Positions 24,301 through 36,880 of a DNA stretch of 64,000 nt are shown piece after piece. Under the pieces are notes generated by a model that did not search any database, was not told the origin of the DNA, and saw nothing but the letters and a program-made list of their open reading frames with translations. The stretch lies in the NCBI GenBank assembly GCA_006937955.1, contig SSNP01000257.1, positions 421,625 through 485,624 of the forward strand, written 5' to 3'. Source of the DNA: Pachypanchax playfairii (Eukaryota; Chordata; Actinopteri; Cyprinodontiformes; Aplocheilidae). Numbering within the stretch: position 1 is the first letter of the stretch; the number at the start of each line of letters is the position of its first letter. Position numbers and translations under genes: made by a program.

Positions 24301-27300
24301 TTTTAGATGTTTCCCTGCTTCAACACACCTGATTCAAATGAACAAGTCATTAACAGGCTTCTGCAGGATTTGCTGAAATGCAGAGGATTTGAATCAGGTG
24401 TGTAGAAACAGGGAAACATCTAAAACATGCAGGATAGTGGCCCTCAAGGCCTGGAGTTTGACACCTGTGCTCTAGATGGTTAATTTTGGTGAGATCAAAC
24501 TGTCATTTGTCACTTAAAGTGAAGTCATCGTTTTTTAACATCTGTTTTGGTGTCTGTACAGATATGAACGTGGCGGCTTTGCTGGTGGAGGAAATAGCCG
24601 CTGGGTGGAAGACATCAGAGAAGACGACTGGTCAAAACCAACTGCTCCCAATGAACGCCTGGAACAGTGAGGCAGATTTTTCCAAAAGCTACAAATCTTG
24701 TATTCCCATTCAACCTGAAGTTACATTTAAACTTTGTTTTGCAGTGAGCTTTTCTCTGGAAGCAACACTGGGATAAACTTTGAAAAATATGATGATATTC
24801 CTGTGGAAGCTACTGGAACTAACTGTCCACCCCACATTGAAGGAGTAAGTCTTTACTGTTAAGTCTCTCTCTATCCTAATAGAACAATCTATCTTATGAT
24901 GTTGGAATGTTAATGTTTTTTTTTTTTTATAGTTCAGCGACGTGGACATGGGGGAGATAATCATGGGGAACATTACACTGACTCGTTACACTCGGCCCAC
25001 TCCAGTCCAGAAACACGCCATTCCCATTATCAAGTCCAAAAGAGACCTGATGGCCTGTGCTCAGACTGGTTAGTATTTCTAGACACAATATAAATACCTA
25101 AGTCAACCATCTTGCCTTTACTGCCTGTATTGCCTGTATTGAGGTAAACATGGAATTTAAAACTAATGGTTGTTTTTGATTTATTTATTTTATTACTTTT
25201 TTTTTTTTTTTTTTTTAATCAATGTAATGAGGCTGTTTTATGATTCCTGCTGTGTTTCAGGTTCTGGTAAGACTGCTGCTTTCTTGCTGCCAGTGCTGAG
25301 TCAGATTTACACAGATGGACCTGGGGATGCTCTGCAGACTTCAAAGAACAGTGGACAGGTAGTGGACAATATCCTAAATAACTTGCCTTGCAGTTGCTTT
25401 GACTTTTTCCTAACAAGCAGTTCTTTGATCCTTAGGAGAATGGAAGGTATGGTCGTCGTAAGCAGTACCCTATCTCTCTCGTTCTTGCTCCAACCAGAGA
25501 ACTGGCTTTGCAGATCTATGATGAGGCGAGGAAGGTAAGCTCAAAGCTAGCAAACTAGTCTTTTTTTTTTTTTTTTTTTTTTTATCCCAGGATTTTAATC
25601 GCAGTTGTGATTTATTTTATTTTTTTTATTCCTGCTGTCCAGTTTGCCTACCGCTCTCGTGTCCGTCCCTGCGTGGTTTACGGTGGTGCTGATATTGGCC
25701 AACAGATCAGGGAATTGGAGAGGGGCTGTCATCTGTTGGTGGCAACGCCTGGACGTCTGGTTGACATGATGGAAAGGGGCAAGATCGGTCTGGACCACTG
25801 CAAGTCAGTAGAGCTCATTAACATTAAAATTATGAATGAAATATCAAACTCTGGTATATTTCAGTTAGTAATTATGAAATGTCTTTATAGTTACTTGGTC
25901 TTGGATGAGGCTGACCGCATGTTGGACATGGGGTTTGAACCACAAATCAGGCGTATCGTGGAGCAAGACACGATGCCTCCAAAAGGCATTCGTCAGACTA
26001 TGATGTTCAGTGCCACTTTCCCTAAAGAGATTCAGGTTTGTTTGTTACTGATAGGAAAAGATTCTCAATGTGTTTTTAAGAACACGATTATCTTACTGAT
26101 TTTTATTTGGTTTCATAGATCCTTGCTCGGGACTTCCTAGAGGATTACATATTCTTGGCAGTTGGTCGTGTTGGTTCCACTTCAGAAAACATTACCCAGA
26201 AGGTGGTCTGGGTAGAGGAGAATGACAAGAGGTCCTTTCTGCTTGACCTGCTCAATGCTACAGGTTAGAAATATGTATAAAGTGACTTTTACCTTTCACC
26301 TAGTTTCTTTTTCTGTTAACTTGAAGTTTGTGTATTTCTTGGGTTAAATAGAACACTTCTTAATAATGTTGGTCTCTTTACTTGCAGGAAAGGATTCCTT
26401 GACTTTAGTGTTTGTAGAAACAAAGAAAGGAGCTGATGCTCTGGAGGACTTCCTCTACCGTGAGGGTTACGCCTGCACCAGCATCCATGGAGATCGATCT
26501 CAGAGGGACAGAGAAGAAGCTCTGCATCAGTTCCGCTCTGGGCGCTGCCCAATCTTGGTGGCCACAGCTGTAAGTGAGCTTGGAGATGAATTACATTCCC
26601 ACATAGAATTACTGCATGACGTTTTCAGACCCAGCTTTCAATAATACATGTTCTAAGTGACAGTAGACACAACAAAACTCTACTGAATTGTGGTTTTATA
26701 TTTATTTTTAAAACAACCCTCTGAAAAGAAACTGAGCTGACAGATTAAAATTAAACTTTTATTTGTAAAACAGTATTTTTATGAGATGCTGTTGTCTCCT
26801 CTCTGCTGTCCAGGTGGCTGCTCGAGGTCTGGACATCTGCAATGTGAAGCATGTCATTAACTTTGATTTGCCTAGTGACATTGAAGAATACGTCCACCGT
26901 ATTGGCCGTACGGGACGTGTGGGTAACCTTGGTAAGACCCTGATTCATATTTAAAAATGTGTACTACGTATTTGTAACAACTATGTAATGTTTGGTCTGG
27001 CATGTTTTGCTCAGGTCTGGCCACGTCGTTCTTTAACGACAAAAACAGCAACATAACCAAAGATTTGCTGGACATCCTGGTTGAAGCCAAGCAGGAGGTT
27101 CCTTCCTGGCTTGAGAGTCTGGCCTATGAGCACCAGCACAAGAGCACCAACCGTGGACGCTCTAAAAGGTACTGATCATTTCTAATCATAAATCTATCTT
27201 GAATCATTATTAAAAACCAAAGGATGTTGACTGAAATATGAAGACAAAGCTAATCATCTTCATTTGATTTCTTGTAAATGGGTTAAATTTTAACAAAGCT

Positions 27301-27882
27301 TCTGTGATTGGGGGGGGCAAGGGTCACTTAGAGCAGTTTAGCTGAGTTCTAGTTTTTCTAGTCATTTTTGTCCAGTCATCATGTTGACAGACTTACTGCA
27401 GCCTGTGTTTAGTTGGCTCATCTGATGAGTGTTGTTCTGCTCAGGTTCTCTGGTGGTTTTGGAGCCAGAGACTATCGTCAGACGTCTAGTGGCTCAGGAG
27501 GCTTCAACGGCAACCGAACAGGCCGCAGTGCAGGAGGACACGGAGGAAACCGTGGCTTTGGTGGAGGTAAGGAAGCTCATTTAAACTCACTTTTACCATA
27601 AAAATGTTAGTCTAAGTTTCTGACATCACAGAAGGATCAAACAAGTGAGTTGGATCCAAATTAAAAACAAAATATTTTCCTCAAACCGATTTAAACTTGT
27701 GGCATTTAAGTTCACAATGTTTAATTTTAACAAGTTTAACTTGACATTAGATCCATTCATGAAATAAAAATTTACCGCTGAACATTGTCTTCACAGGCAG
27801 CTTCGGTGGCAACTTCTACAGCAATGATGGCTACGGAGGAAACTACAACCACCCTGGTAGTGTGGATTGGTGGGGGAACTAA
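18363..27882 (+). CDS. ddx3x: ddx3x (DEAD-box RNA helicase DDX3/PL10), complete, about 20 coding exons
   Basis: ATP-dependent RNA helicase acting in translation initiation, mRNA export and stress granules. Exons: 18363-18407, 19559-19610, 20020-20067, 20761-20820, 23492-23665, 23881-23907 (candidate), 23990-24125, 24562-24666, 24745-24844, 24933-25068, 25261-25358, 25436-25534, 25643-25803, 25891-26035, 26119-26263, 26388-26569, 26814-26931, 27015-27168, 27445-27566, 27797-27882; phases join, giving 730 residues with every exon. The N-terminus MSHVVIDNPHGLDQQ matches the DDX3 start, with the eIF4E-binding-type RYIPPHLRN. The helicase core shows AQTGSGKT (motif I), APTREL (Ia), TPGR (Ib), DEAD (II), SAT (III), and HRIGRTGR (VI). 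The tail is Arg/Gly/Ser-rich and ends in VDWWGN. DDX3 is favoured over Vasa by both termini. Which teleost paralogue it is cannot be decided here. Confidence 0.97.
24249..24477. mobile_element. Palindromic hAT-type MITE, copy 2
   Basis: Element 24257-24469 (213 bp) starts CAGGGGTGTCAAACTCC and ends GGAGTTTGACACCTGTG and is flanked by an exact 8-bp duplication CTCTAGAT (24249-24256 and 24470-24477). It is the same family as the copy at 10682-10895. It sits in the ddx3x intron between exons 7 and 8, 124 bases after a splice donor. Confidence 0.92.
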
Positions 27883-30618
27883 TCACCATAGGAATAGGTT
27901 GCCATGCCAAGCCAATGGAAACCACAAGTTAACATATGCCAGACCGTAACAACCCTCCCTGTGTAGCTTCACTGACAGACAGTACATTACCAACCCTGGT
28001 TCTCTGCGATTCGCTTCTCATTAAGGAAGTGCCGCACGACGCTAAGGAAATCACCAGCACGTGCAAAGCACCAGAGACAGCAGAGATTTGCACACCTCAA
28101 AGTGAGCATGGATGCTAACATGCATTGTCCGACAGCAACCTCGGACTTTCATTGTTAAAAGTATTTTTGTTCGTTATTGTTGGGTGAAAAAACTGGGGTT
28201 GAACCTGAGGATCATTTGTATGTTGATGTACTGTGCCTTTTGAATTTAAGCTGGAAATTTGTGTTTTCACCAGATGAACATGGCCAAGAGCTCAAAATTA
28301 GTTGTTTTTTTTGCCTATTTTGTTTAAGAAAAAAAAACTACAAGAAAGTAAAAAAAAAAAATAAATAAGCTTGGACTTATTCAAACCTTGGCAAACACTT
28401 AGGTGTTGTGGCTCTCGGAGTCATGATTCCATTTGAACCTCAAATTTATAGTAGAAACATCATGTAGCTTTTTTATTGTCAAACAGCAAAAGGAGCTATT
28501 ACTATATTTATTTTTAAAATACGGGCCACTCTGTGAAGCAACTGTTTTAATCTAAAGAGAAAGTAATGTGTGTTTTATTTTCTTTTTTGCTCACTCTATC
28601 CTGAACAGGTTCTGTTTATGGATATGGTAGTCTTTGAAATAGCCATTCCTGTTGTGATCTTAAGAAACACAGAAGTCGTTAAGCTCAGTGCCAACAATCG
28701 CTGAGATAAAAACAGAAAAACTAAATGCTGGAACTCGTTACTCCAATTTTTTTCATTGACTTGACAGTGTTATCACAGCTGGTATGTTACCAAGTGCTAG
28801 CTACTTTAAGTGGACGGTGTTTTTTGTTTTTTACTTGACAATATTGGTGCAGGCGTATGCAGATTTAAACTGTTTTTTGAGTTATCTACAAGTATGTATC
28901 AAACATTGCCTGCCATCTTGAAAGTGAAGTTCAAAATGGCAGCATAAAGGACCACAGCACTGGGAGGCCTCAGCCGCTGCTGTTAACCGAATTGACCTGC
29001 AGCTTGGAGGCCATCATGGTATTCTACGCTTGCAAGTGTTTTGTTTTTTGGTCAAGGAGAAAGGACACGTAAAAGGAGTCGCAGGCTTAACTACCAAACA
29101 TTTTCTCTTTTCAAGCTGCGTTGGAGGCGTGGGTCATCTTTAAGAGACAGGCATTCGAACGATCACTGAGGTTTTCAATTAATCAGCAAGAAGAACGGGT
29201 GGGGGTAGAGCAGCACTCCAACCACGGGGGTTATGGGGACGTGGGCAGGCGTGGGGTGAGAGTTTTAGTGCACCACTGTTGTCAGTGGCTTTGCTTTCCA
29301 TTGCTGCAGAGTTGAACTGTGGAGGTGGGGTTGTGTCCACTTCCTTCAAGGAACATAAAAACGTCGTCAGGTCCTCTGGGTGCTCCTCTGCTCAGATAAT
29401 TCTAACAATAGCTTTGTAAAAGTGGCAGCAGCTTTTCCTCTTAAAGAGGAGCAGCTATCGGGGGCAGAGAGAGAGGGGGGGTGTTTTACTCCAAAATGCT
29501 CCTAGTCCTCTCAGGTGTGATGTGCCTTGAAATCTTTATTTTTCTTTATGAAACTAATCTAAAAGCAGATGCACTGACAGTGTTGAGAGATTGAATGGTG
29601 CTACTTGATACGTGTGTAGCCCCTTGTACGTCGTGCCCATCGAGTTTTACAACTTGTTTAATTGCACATCTAGAGTTTTTTTTATAGATGTCTTGGATAT
29701 GTGTCCTTAAGCTTCCAAATATTGTGTGAGAGGAGTTTGTGAGAAAAAAAACGCAGCTTGTTTACAAAGGGGAAGGGTTCTCAATGTTAAAAACCAGGAT
29801 TTATTTGGGACCAGGGGATTTAGCAGTTGGGGGGGATTTAGCCATTTGCACAGATTTCTAGATTCTACTTTTGCTGCTAGTTTTGTGTAATTTATTAAGC
29901 ATTTTTGACAAATATTTATTTTTGTAAGCCTCAAAGTGATTCTTTGAAAGTTTCAGAAACTTGACCAAAAGACAGTACAAAAAACACTGGCACTTGAATG
30001 TTGAATGTCACCTGTATGCGTGAAATTTATATATTTCGGGGTAGTGTGAGCTTTTAAATGTTTAAGATACATTGGACTCAGTATATCAAATCCACAGCTG
30101 TTTCAGGGCCTCTCTTGGTCTGTCATCTAATAGAATATCCCAATTGGTCATCAAAATTCAAAGTGGAATTGAACAAACATGCCAAGGTTTGGAGTAAAGC
30201 TGTCAAAAGAGCAAACAAATTTCCTGAGCATATCGGTGCAGAAGTGTTCAAATTCTCCAACTGTGTGCATTATTGATTTAGTCTAATTTGATAATTGTTT
30301 TTCTCTAGTCGATGTCTGGCACATGGCAATCCTTAAAGAAATGTGGTTTATTCTTATTGTTGTATTTGCATATATGACGTCTCTGGCGTTCTCAGTGACT
30401 GTGGAGCAGGTGTTCAGCGTTACTTCCTCACAGCTGATTGAGCTGTTTGGGAATAATAGGAGGCTCTGCACATGCAGAACCGAAGACTTGTTCCTCGATC
30501 TATGGAGAACCACAGAGATCCTTAGATGTAGACTTTGCTTTTCTGTATTAGCCTCTAGGCTACTGCACTGCATGGGAAGTACTCAGCTGTGCAAATTGTA
30601 CGATTTTACCAAAATAAA
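27883..30618 (+). other. ddx3x: ddx3x 3' UTR (probable extent) with alternative poly(A) signals
   Basis: No gene-like frame follows the ddx3x stop. AATAAA signals occur at 28360-28365 and 30613-30618. Mammalian DDX3X has a long 3' UTR, so the distal site is plausible; the extent is inferred, not shown. The 145-residue plus-strand frame at 30323-30760 is Cys-rich but has no recognised domain and I do not call it. Confidence 0.45.
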
Positions 30619-33070
30619 ATGTTTCAATGCAGAAGTTTGGAAAAATCAAGCATGTTTTCTGAAGATTTGTAGAACTGCAGAGAAGACCTGTAGCAAGCAG
30701 CCTGTGGCCCTGCATGGAAGCGGGTGCCTGAGCTGCAAAACTCGATTTGTTATAGATTGAATGAGCGTCATTTCTTTTGAAAAGAATAATTCATAAAGAT
30801 TTCATTTGTAAATTAAACATGTGTCATTTGTCTTTTTCCACATTTATTTGTCTTAGGTTGTGCAGTTCAAGAAACTTCTCATTGACCAAAAATAATACAC
30901 TTTTTTTCTTTGCAAGAAAATATTTAGTATTTTTAGGAAATACCAGCTTTAGACGAATAAAACCATCACTGGTGGTCTTTAAGCTTAATTTAATCACAAT
31001 GTTTTCTCATTTTGAACAAGGTGATAATTAGCTTAGAGGCTAATCGAGCAGATTTTCTCACAAAAGTTAATTTTGATAAAACATAAAATCTATTTGGCTC
31101 CAAAGCTGGATTGTTATGAGGTCTCTGTTTAGCTTTTAGCATGATTATAATTGTTGGATTCTGAACTAGATTTTAGGTCACTGATGTGTTTGAAAATCAG
31201 AGTGCTGGTTCAGGAGTTTGACCCTCCCCTTGAGCTGTTCTGTGGCGTCCACTCCAGTGGATTTAAATTCACCAAATTTGTATTTGTTTTCTTTTCGGGT
31301 GGGGTGTTACGGGGGTCATTGTGTCAGTGACACTTATTTTGGATCAATTCCATCTCATGAAAATAAGATTTTAGAGCAATTAATTTTGGGCTGTGGAGAA
31401 AAAAACGGGGTCAAACAGCTTGTACAGGTAATACAAGAGTATTTATCTCTTATATTGATCACATTTTTAAGTAGATCACACTGCTGATGGTCTACTTATA
31501 CCCTAATCTATCTAAACATTTGCTTCTCTTAACACGTTTTACCTCACTTTCAGCTCTTTGTGTGTGTGTACTCACAGTGCACACATCTGTGTGCTTGTAA
31601 ATTACGTCTGTTTCTAGGTTTTGATTTAAGAGCCTCGCTTTGCTTGTGTAATCCTGCCAACCCACCATCTCCATCCCATCCCTCCATCCAGGGGATTTGT
31701 CTGCCATTAAGAGATAGCTTTTTGGTGTTTGTGTGTTCCACCATAGAACATGCACACACAGAGGCAACAGGAGGGAGTGAGTGAGGATGAAAACACAAAC
31801 ACACACAGGAGATCCAGTTCATGCAGAAGGATTCCTTACAGTTTTTTAGTTGTGTTATGGAAGGTTCAATGTGTTCATGTTTGATGGACAGGATGGAAAC
31901 ACACCTGCTTATATGGATTATGACCATTAACACACATGGATGGAACGGCCTGGAAAGATTTACAGGTACGTCGTCTCGTTTTCATTGTCTTGACTCAGCT
32001 AATGTGGCACATTTATCAATCAGATTAACAGCAAAATGTTTGATTGTAAAGTTTATAAAAGTTCCTCATTAAGTGTTCTTTCTGTGCCATTTCAGACCTC
32101 CATTAATCCTGGCATGTTCCAGATCAGAGACCACAGTAATGACTCTCATCATTTTTGCTGGTCAGTTTCAATCATTTTTTATGTTTTTTTTGTTTTTCTC
32201 TTTGTGCTTAAAAATTATGTTTAGTCGTTAATGGTTTATTTTACAAGCTGTTTTTGTATCTTAGGTTGATTCACTTTCCAACAGGAAGCGTCAGAAAAAT
32301 TTAGACCTTATTAGAAACATCACAATTTCAGCAGCAGCTGAGAAAATACATTTTAACTTTCAGACATTCGGTCAATAGAATCAAACATTCTGTTGCTGCT
32401 TTTTAGGAACTTTCAGTTTTCCCAAAATGATTTCAATAAAATCAGCTGCAGAGGATGGTACACCATGCTGAGATCACAGTGGTTCACAACGAACACGTTC
32501 CCATTACAGAACCAAACACAAACATTCTTAAAGTAGCATCAGAATCACAATTCAATATGCTTTTAGATTTTGGGAGGAAGGTGAAATTTTCCTAGAAACC
32601 CTAAACAAAGAGAAAGTTTAAACATCTAAAACTTGTTTTTGGTGCTTCATATTAACTGGAAAGTGAACATTCGCTGTGCTCCAGTGTGAATCATGACAAA
32701 AACATCCTTCCAGGTAGGATCAGAACATGAAACAGAAAAAACATTTGTGCATCACATTTTCCTGCTATCGTAACAAGAAAATAAGTAGCACATAACAATG
32801 TTTACAGAGCAGTAGACACAACTTTATTAAGTTGCATCATTCCCAACTCTAATATCTGACTTAAAGAACCTACATAATATGTTCAAATATCTGCAGTATA
32901 ACACATCCTCAGTCACAAAGATTCATTATGAATGATGGGTTTGTATAAATCTCCTGGTTTCTATGAAATCTGTAGATCACAGACATTCGTAGAATTTCCC
33001 ACAGTATTTTTAGGAAGTTGGTACAGCTGATGTTCAACTTGTAGAAGTAACGAGGGATTGTTGAATAAGT
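30619..33070. other. Intergenic region, no gene seen
   Basis: Apart from GT/CA-rich stretches around 31555-31810, I see no repeat with clear ends, no RNA gene and no exon-like segment. Open frames are short and without domains. Confidence 0.45.
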
Positions 33071-33079
33071 GAGGTGATT

Positions 33080-33850
33080 TTCAGGCCATATGGTTTTTAT
33101 GTTCTCTGTGGGGGTGCCTTGAAACCTTTCTCCAGTCTATACACAGTTTACTTGCAGTCTTACATAAACCCAGGCTTTAGTCTATTAGAACATCTCTTGG
33201 ACATCATGTTTAGGTCCATCCAACTTAACCAAGGTGCACCTCAGACTTTCCATGAGCTCAGTGATGCCCTGGTCAAGATCTAGGAGGAGATACCTTAGGA
33301 CACCATCCAGCATTTCATGACGCTACGATCACATGAACTGCTGCAAACAGCTTGTTCTTGTTTCCTGAGGTAGTTCTGGCACAGCTTGGACTTTTGTTTT
33401 GGGTCATTATCTTGCTGTAGGATGAAACCCTGACAAACTAGACACATACCAGAGGTCACTGCATGGTGCTGCAAAATGCTGTGGTAGCAGTTTTGGAACA
33501 GGGTGCCTCTCTGTGTACAAGTCACTGACCCTGGACCCAGTAAAACACAACAATGTAGTTCAACTGGTACCACATTGTATTGCAACATTGCTTTTATTCA
33601 AACAGAAAAGGGTGTAATAGCACCAGCTTTCAAGGCTTGATCAACCTCCATTGTTGCAAGACATCTTTAAATTACTAATCCATGTTGTGTCCCTGAAATG
33701 TACATATTTACTCTAGCAGTTCACCACTTACCTTGGTTTTGTACCATTTCAAGCTCATTGGAGTTTAATTACTTTAATTGCAATAACAAACTGGGAAAAT
33801 TGAGGTGTTCTACACCCTATGATAGTGTATATGTAAACTTTTTTAGCAAA
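33080..33850. mobile_element. Degenerate Tc1-like relic, rearranged
   Basis: The plus strand at about 33190-33330 encodes a Tc1-like C-terminus (LNQGAPQTFHELSDALVKI, then a stop, then EEIP). The minus strand at about 33350-33590 encodes the centre of a Tc1 transposase (FILQQDNDPKQKSKLCQNYL, containing the second catalytic Asp region). The segment 33700-33840 resembles a Tc1 terminal repeat (ends CACCCTATGATAGTGTAT). Two coding pieces in opposite directions mean the relic was rearranged or is two insertions. Confidence 0.6.
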
Positions 33851-33974
33851 GTACAACAACAAAAAATAACATGAAGCTAAATGTCTTGTACAATTCTAGT
33901 TTCTGTTGTTGTGACTGTCACAGTTAGGAGTGAACGGTGTGCTTTGTGTCATTCCTGGGTGATAAAAAACTAGA

Positions 33975-34200
33975 AAAGCACTCAGGGAGCGCAGACCTTC
34001 ACCAAGCAGCACTTGGACATATTGTAGAAAGTAATATGTCCGTAATCCGGATCACCCCTAAAATCTAATCGTTTGTTCCTTGGGTCATTTCTGACCTTTC
34101 CTGAAAATTTAATCAAAATCCATCCATTAGTTTTTGAGTTATCCTCCTAACATACAGACAGACCCTGATGAAAACATAACCTCCTTGGTGGAGGTAATGA
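33975..34200 (+). mobile_element. LINE 3' end, RTE/Expander-like
   Basis: The segment contains phrases typical of the 3' end of a widespread fish non-LTR element: AAAATCCATCCATTAGTTTT, GAGTTATCCTCCTAACA, ACAGACAGACC, and the closing CCTTGGTGGAGGTAATGA. No reverse transcriptase remains. Family naming is from memory of such tails and is approximate. Confidence 0.5.
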
Positions 34201-35050
34201 TCCCCAAATTCTATAACATGTTGGCATCATTTCAAAATCCAACATTTTACAAGAGAGTGAGTGATTAACTTTCTAAAATAAAAGAAGAAACTAAGTGTCT
34301 TAGAGTCCATTTAATCCTCCTGCTTTGCTTTTCCTCTAGAAAACACTGAAAGTTGTTCTGTCGAGTTTTCTCCTGGTTGTTAATAGAACACAATTCATAC
34401 GTTTGCAAAAATGCATGACATTCATGACAGGTTGTCTTGTTTTTACCTTGAAACACTAAAATGTCTCCAAATTAGAGGCTGCTCACCCTTCAGCAGGTAG
34501 GCGGCCTCTTCAGCAGCAGGTTCTGTCAGGAACGGAAAATTAAAGAAGGCAAATAGAAAAAAAAATCACACGACTCAAAATGCCAAATAACAAAGACTAC
34601 AATGAATTCATGAGAAGAATATGTTTAGAAAAACCCCAAAACTATGACGGATTCACATGTCAAGTTCTGCTTGTATCTCCAACTTTTGAGAAACTTGCCA
34701 GACATCTATACATGTGGGTTTTTAGAGCAAATGGAGATATTTTATCAACTAATCATGCTAATTTCTCCCTACACATAGACGGGTATTGTGTGGTTTCCTC
34801 ACACAGACTAAAAACACACCAGTTGTTTGTCTTTGTGTGGCTCTGATTGACGTACTGCAACTCTTGTCCAGTCTACTCTGAAGATCAGCACCAATCTCTC
34901 CTTCTGAACAGGAACAAATAACTTTAGAGAATGGATGGATGGAAGAATCCATCGTAGCTATATGTTTAATGTAGAGGAATCGCCACAGAAAAAGCAATCA
35001 GAGTCATTTGTTGAAGTGGATACAGAGATCCAACTAATTCCTCATTTATA

Positions 35051-35386
35051 CAATTAAAAAGGGCCGGTTCTGGGCATAGGCAGACTAGGCAATTGCCTAG
35101 GGTGCCCTCTGCTGGAGGGAGCGCCAAATTCTCCTTTTTTTTTTTTTTTTTTTTTTTTTAGAAACAAACTGTTGGACACATCATTCATCTCATGTAAAGA
35201 TCAAATAAGTAATAATTAAATATCTATCTATCTATCATCTCGACTGTTCATTTTAGTATAAATAAACATTTTATGCAATGTAATCCAGTTATTGAGTTAC
35301 GTTGTTTCTGTTCTGGGCAGTAGGGGGCGCCAAAATCCTTTTTTGCCAAGGGCACCATGCAGCTCAGGCCCGGCCCTGCAATTAAA
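35051..35386. mobile_element. hAT-type MITE, second family, copy 1
   Basis: Element 35059-35378 (320 bp) has ends AAGGGCCGGTTCTGGG and GGCCCGGCCCTG and an 8-bp duplication CAATTAAA at 35051-35058 and 35379-35386. Inside are GGCAATTGCCTAGGGTGCC near the left and GGGGGCGCCAAAATCC near the right, plus a poly(T) run and a short TATC microsatellite. The related copy is at 45471-45769. Confidence 0.88.
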
Positions 35387-35499
35387 CACCCAAAATTTGT
35401 GAGTTAGTAGAGTACAACCATTTAAAAACCATGTATAAAGCTCATATGGAAATACTATGACTTGCAAAATACAGGGTGGGCCAATTATATGGACACACC

Positions 35500-36065
35500 T
35501 TAAAGCTGGAGTTGGTAATGTTCGAGAGCTAGCAAGATTTAAAACTAGCAGCTCCTCTAAACCCCTCCCCCTTCCCACCATGGACTTGCTTCAAGCCGCG
35601 CNNNNNNNNNNCCCCCCCCCCCCCCTCCTAAACTTGGAACTCGCATCTGCCGGCAGAACTCAGCAGGGTACTCAGCTTTACCAATGTTGACTCTCGTTTG
35701 TCCTCTCGTTTTATCCAGAGCTTTTCTTGTAGCAGCTTTTTCTGCCTCTGACTTTCTTTTTTTTGCCAATTTAGCGGGGCGAGCCGTGACAAGTAGCGAG
35801 GAGCGAGAGGGCGTGATAGAAGGGGTGCAGGCAAGGTATCTGATTGGTTCCTCTCCTCTTCTCTGGAAATGACCAATCACCGCCATCCGGTGCGGATGAC
35901 CGTGGTCGGTCAGAGTTATTGTAGGCTTGCAAGTCTCAGAGAGGTCTGATTTTTTTCGCTCCTTTTTATGAATACACAATGCATTGACTAGTCTCAGTAT
36001 GGAAGGACCTTTTCACCCAGTATAAAAAAAGTGTTTCTGAACAGGATTACCAACTCCAGCTTTAA
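35500..36065. mobile_element. TTAA-flanked MITE (family C), carries the assembly gap
   Basis: Element 35504-36061 starts AGCTGGAGTTGGTAAT and ends ATTACCAACTCCAGCT (exact inverted repeat) with TTAA on both sides (35500-35503, 36062-36065). It is inserted in a mariner-like fragment at a single TTAA, so the duplication is confirmed by the reconstructed empty site. Ten Ns at 35602-35611 followed by a C run mark an unresolved GC-rich stretch. Confidence 0.8.
35602..35611. other. Assembly gap (10 N)
   Basis: Ten unknown bases between GCCGCGC and a run of about 15 C. A run of this kind next to a gap usually reflects a sequencing or assembly failure, so the true length is unknown. Confidence 0.97.
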
Positions 36066-36880
36066 TTAAAAGGAGAATGGTTGGTGATATTAACGTCCTG
36101 TTTGTGGCACATTAGTATATGTGAGGGGGCAAACTTTTCAAGATGGGTGGTGACCATGGTGGCCATTTTGAAGTCGGCCATCTTGGATCCAACTTTTGTT
36201 TTTTCAATAGGAAGAGGGACATGTGACACATCAAACTTTTTGGTAATTTCACAAGAAAAACAATGGTGTGCTTGGTTTTAACGTAACTTTATTCTTTCAT
36301 GAGTTATTTACAAGTTTCTCTTTGTTTCACTACAATGGAGTAATAGATTAACCGATATTGTAAGATCAACAAGTAGTCATGTAAACTGAGAACATGAAAT
36401 GTAAATGATTTTGTGTTGTTTTTTTTTAAACTTCTTTCTGCACCTTTTCATTCATGTTGAATGCTATCGTGCATTAAATGAATAAAACTAATAAAAAATA
36501 AAATAACTGATTAAAAAGCAAAATAAGCATCAATCCCAAAATATCACATGACCAGTTTGAGTAAATCCAACCCACACCAGAAGCGTAATGTTTTTAACTT
36601 GTGTTTAATCACAACCTGTTTGCTGCATTGTGATTTAACGTTTGATTGTAGTTTATATTTTATGACTTGTAGACACATTGTTGACAGTAACTTGGTTGTT
36701 GTACTTGAGGTTGGTGTCTTGAAGACAGATAAGCTCCCTAAAAGTCACAGATTGTGTGCAGGTAGAATTTGAGTTTAAACTTCCTGCTGAACTAATCAGA
36801 TTTCTGGTGAAAAAAAAAAAACCACACACAGTTAAGACTTTATAAGCATGTATCTACAGCTTACCGCTGTCATTTAATTC

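Larger units (their letters stand above)
35471..36330. mobile_element. Mariner-like end fragment interrupted by a TTAA MITE
   Basis: The left piece, about 35471-35503, reads CAGGGTGGGCCAATTATATG and the right piece, from 36062 to about 36330, continues GTTGGTGATATTAACGTCCT, TGTGAGGGGGCAAACTTTTC and AAGATGGGTGGTGACCATGG. I recognise this as the end of a widespread mariner-type element whose pieces normally lie next to each other. The MITE at 35504-36061 splits them. No transposase remains. Confidence 0.6.

Noticed and set aside
30323..30760. 145-residue Cys-rich plus-strand open frame after ddx3x
   Set aside because: No recognised domain, no signal for splicing or conservation; lies in the likely ddx3x 3' UTR.
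31492..31933. Overlapping minus-strand frames with His/Thr/Cys-rich text
   Set aside because: Composition effect of CA/GT-rich DNA, no domain.
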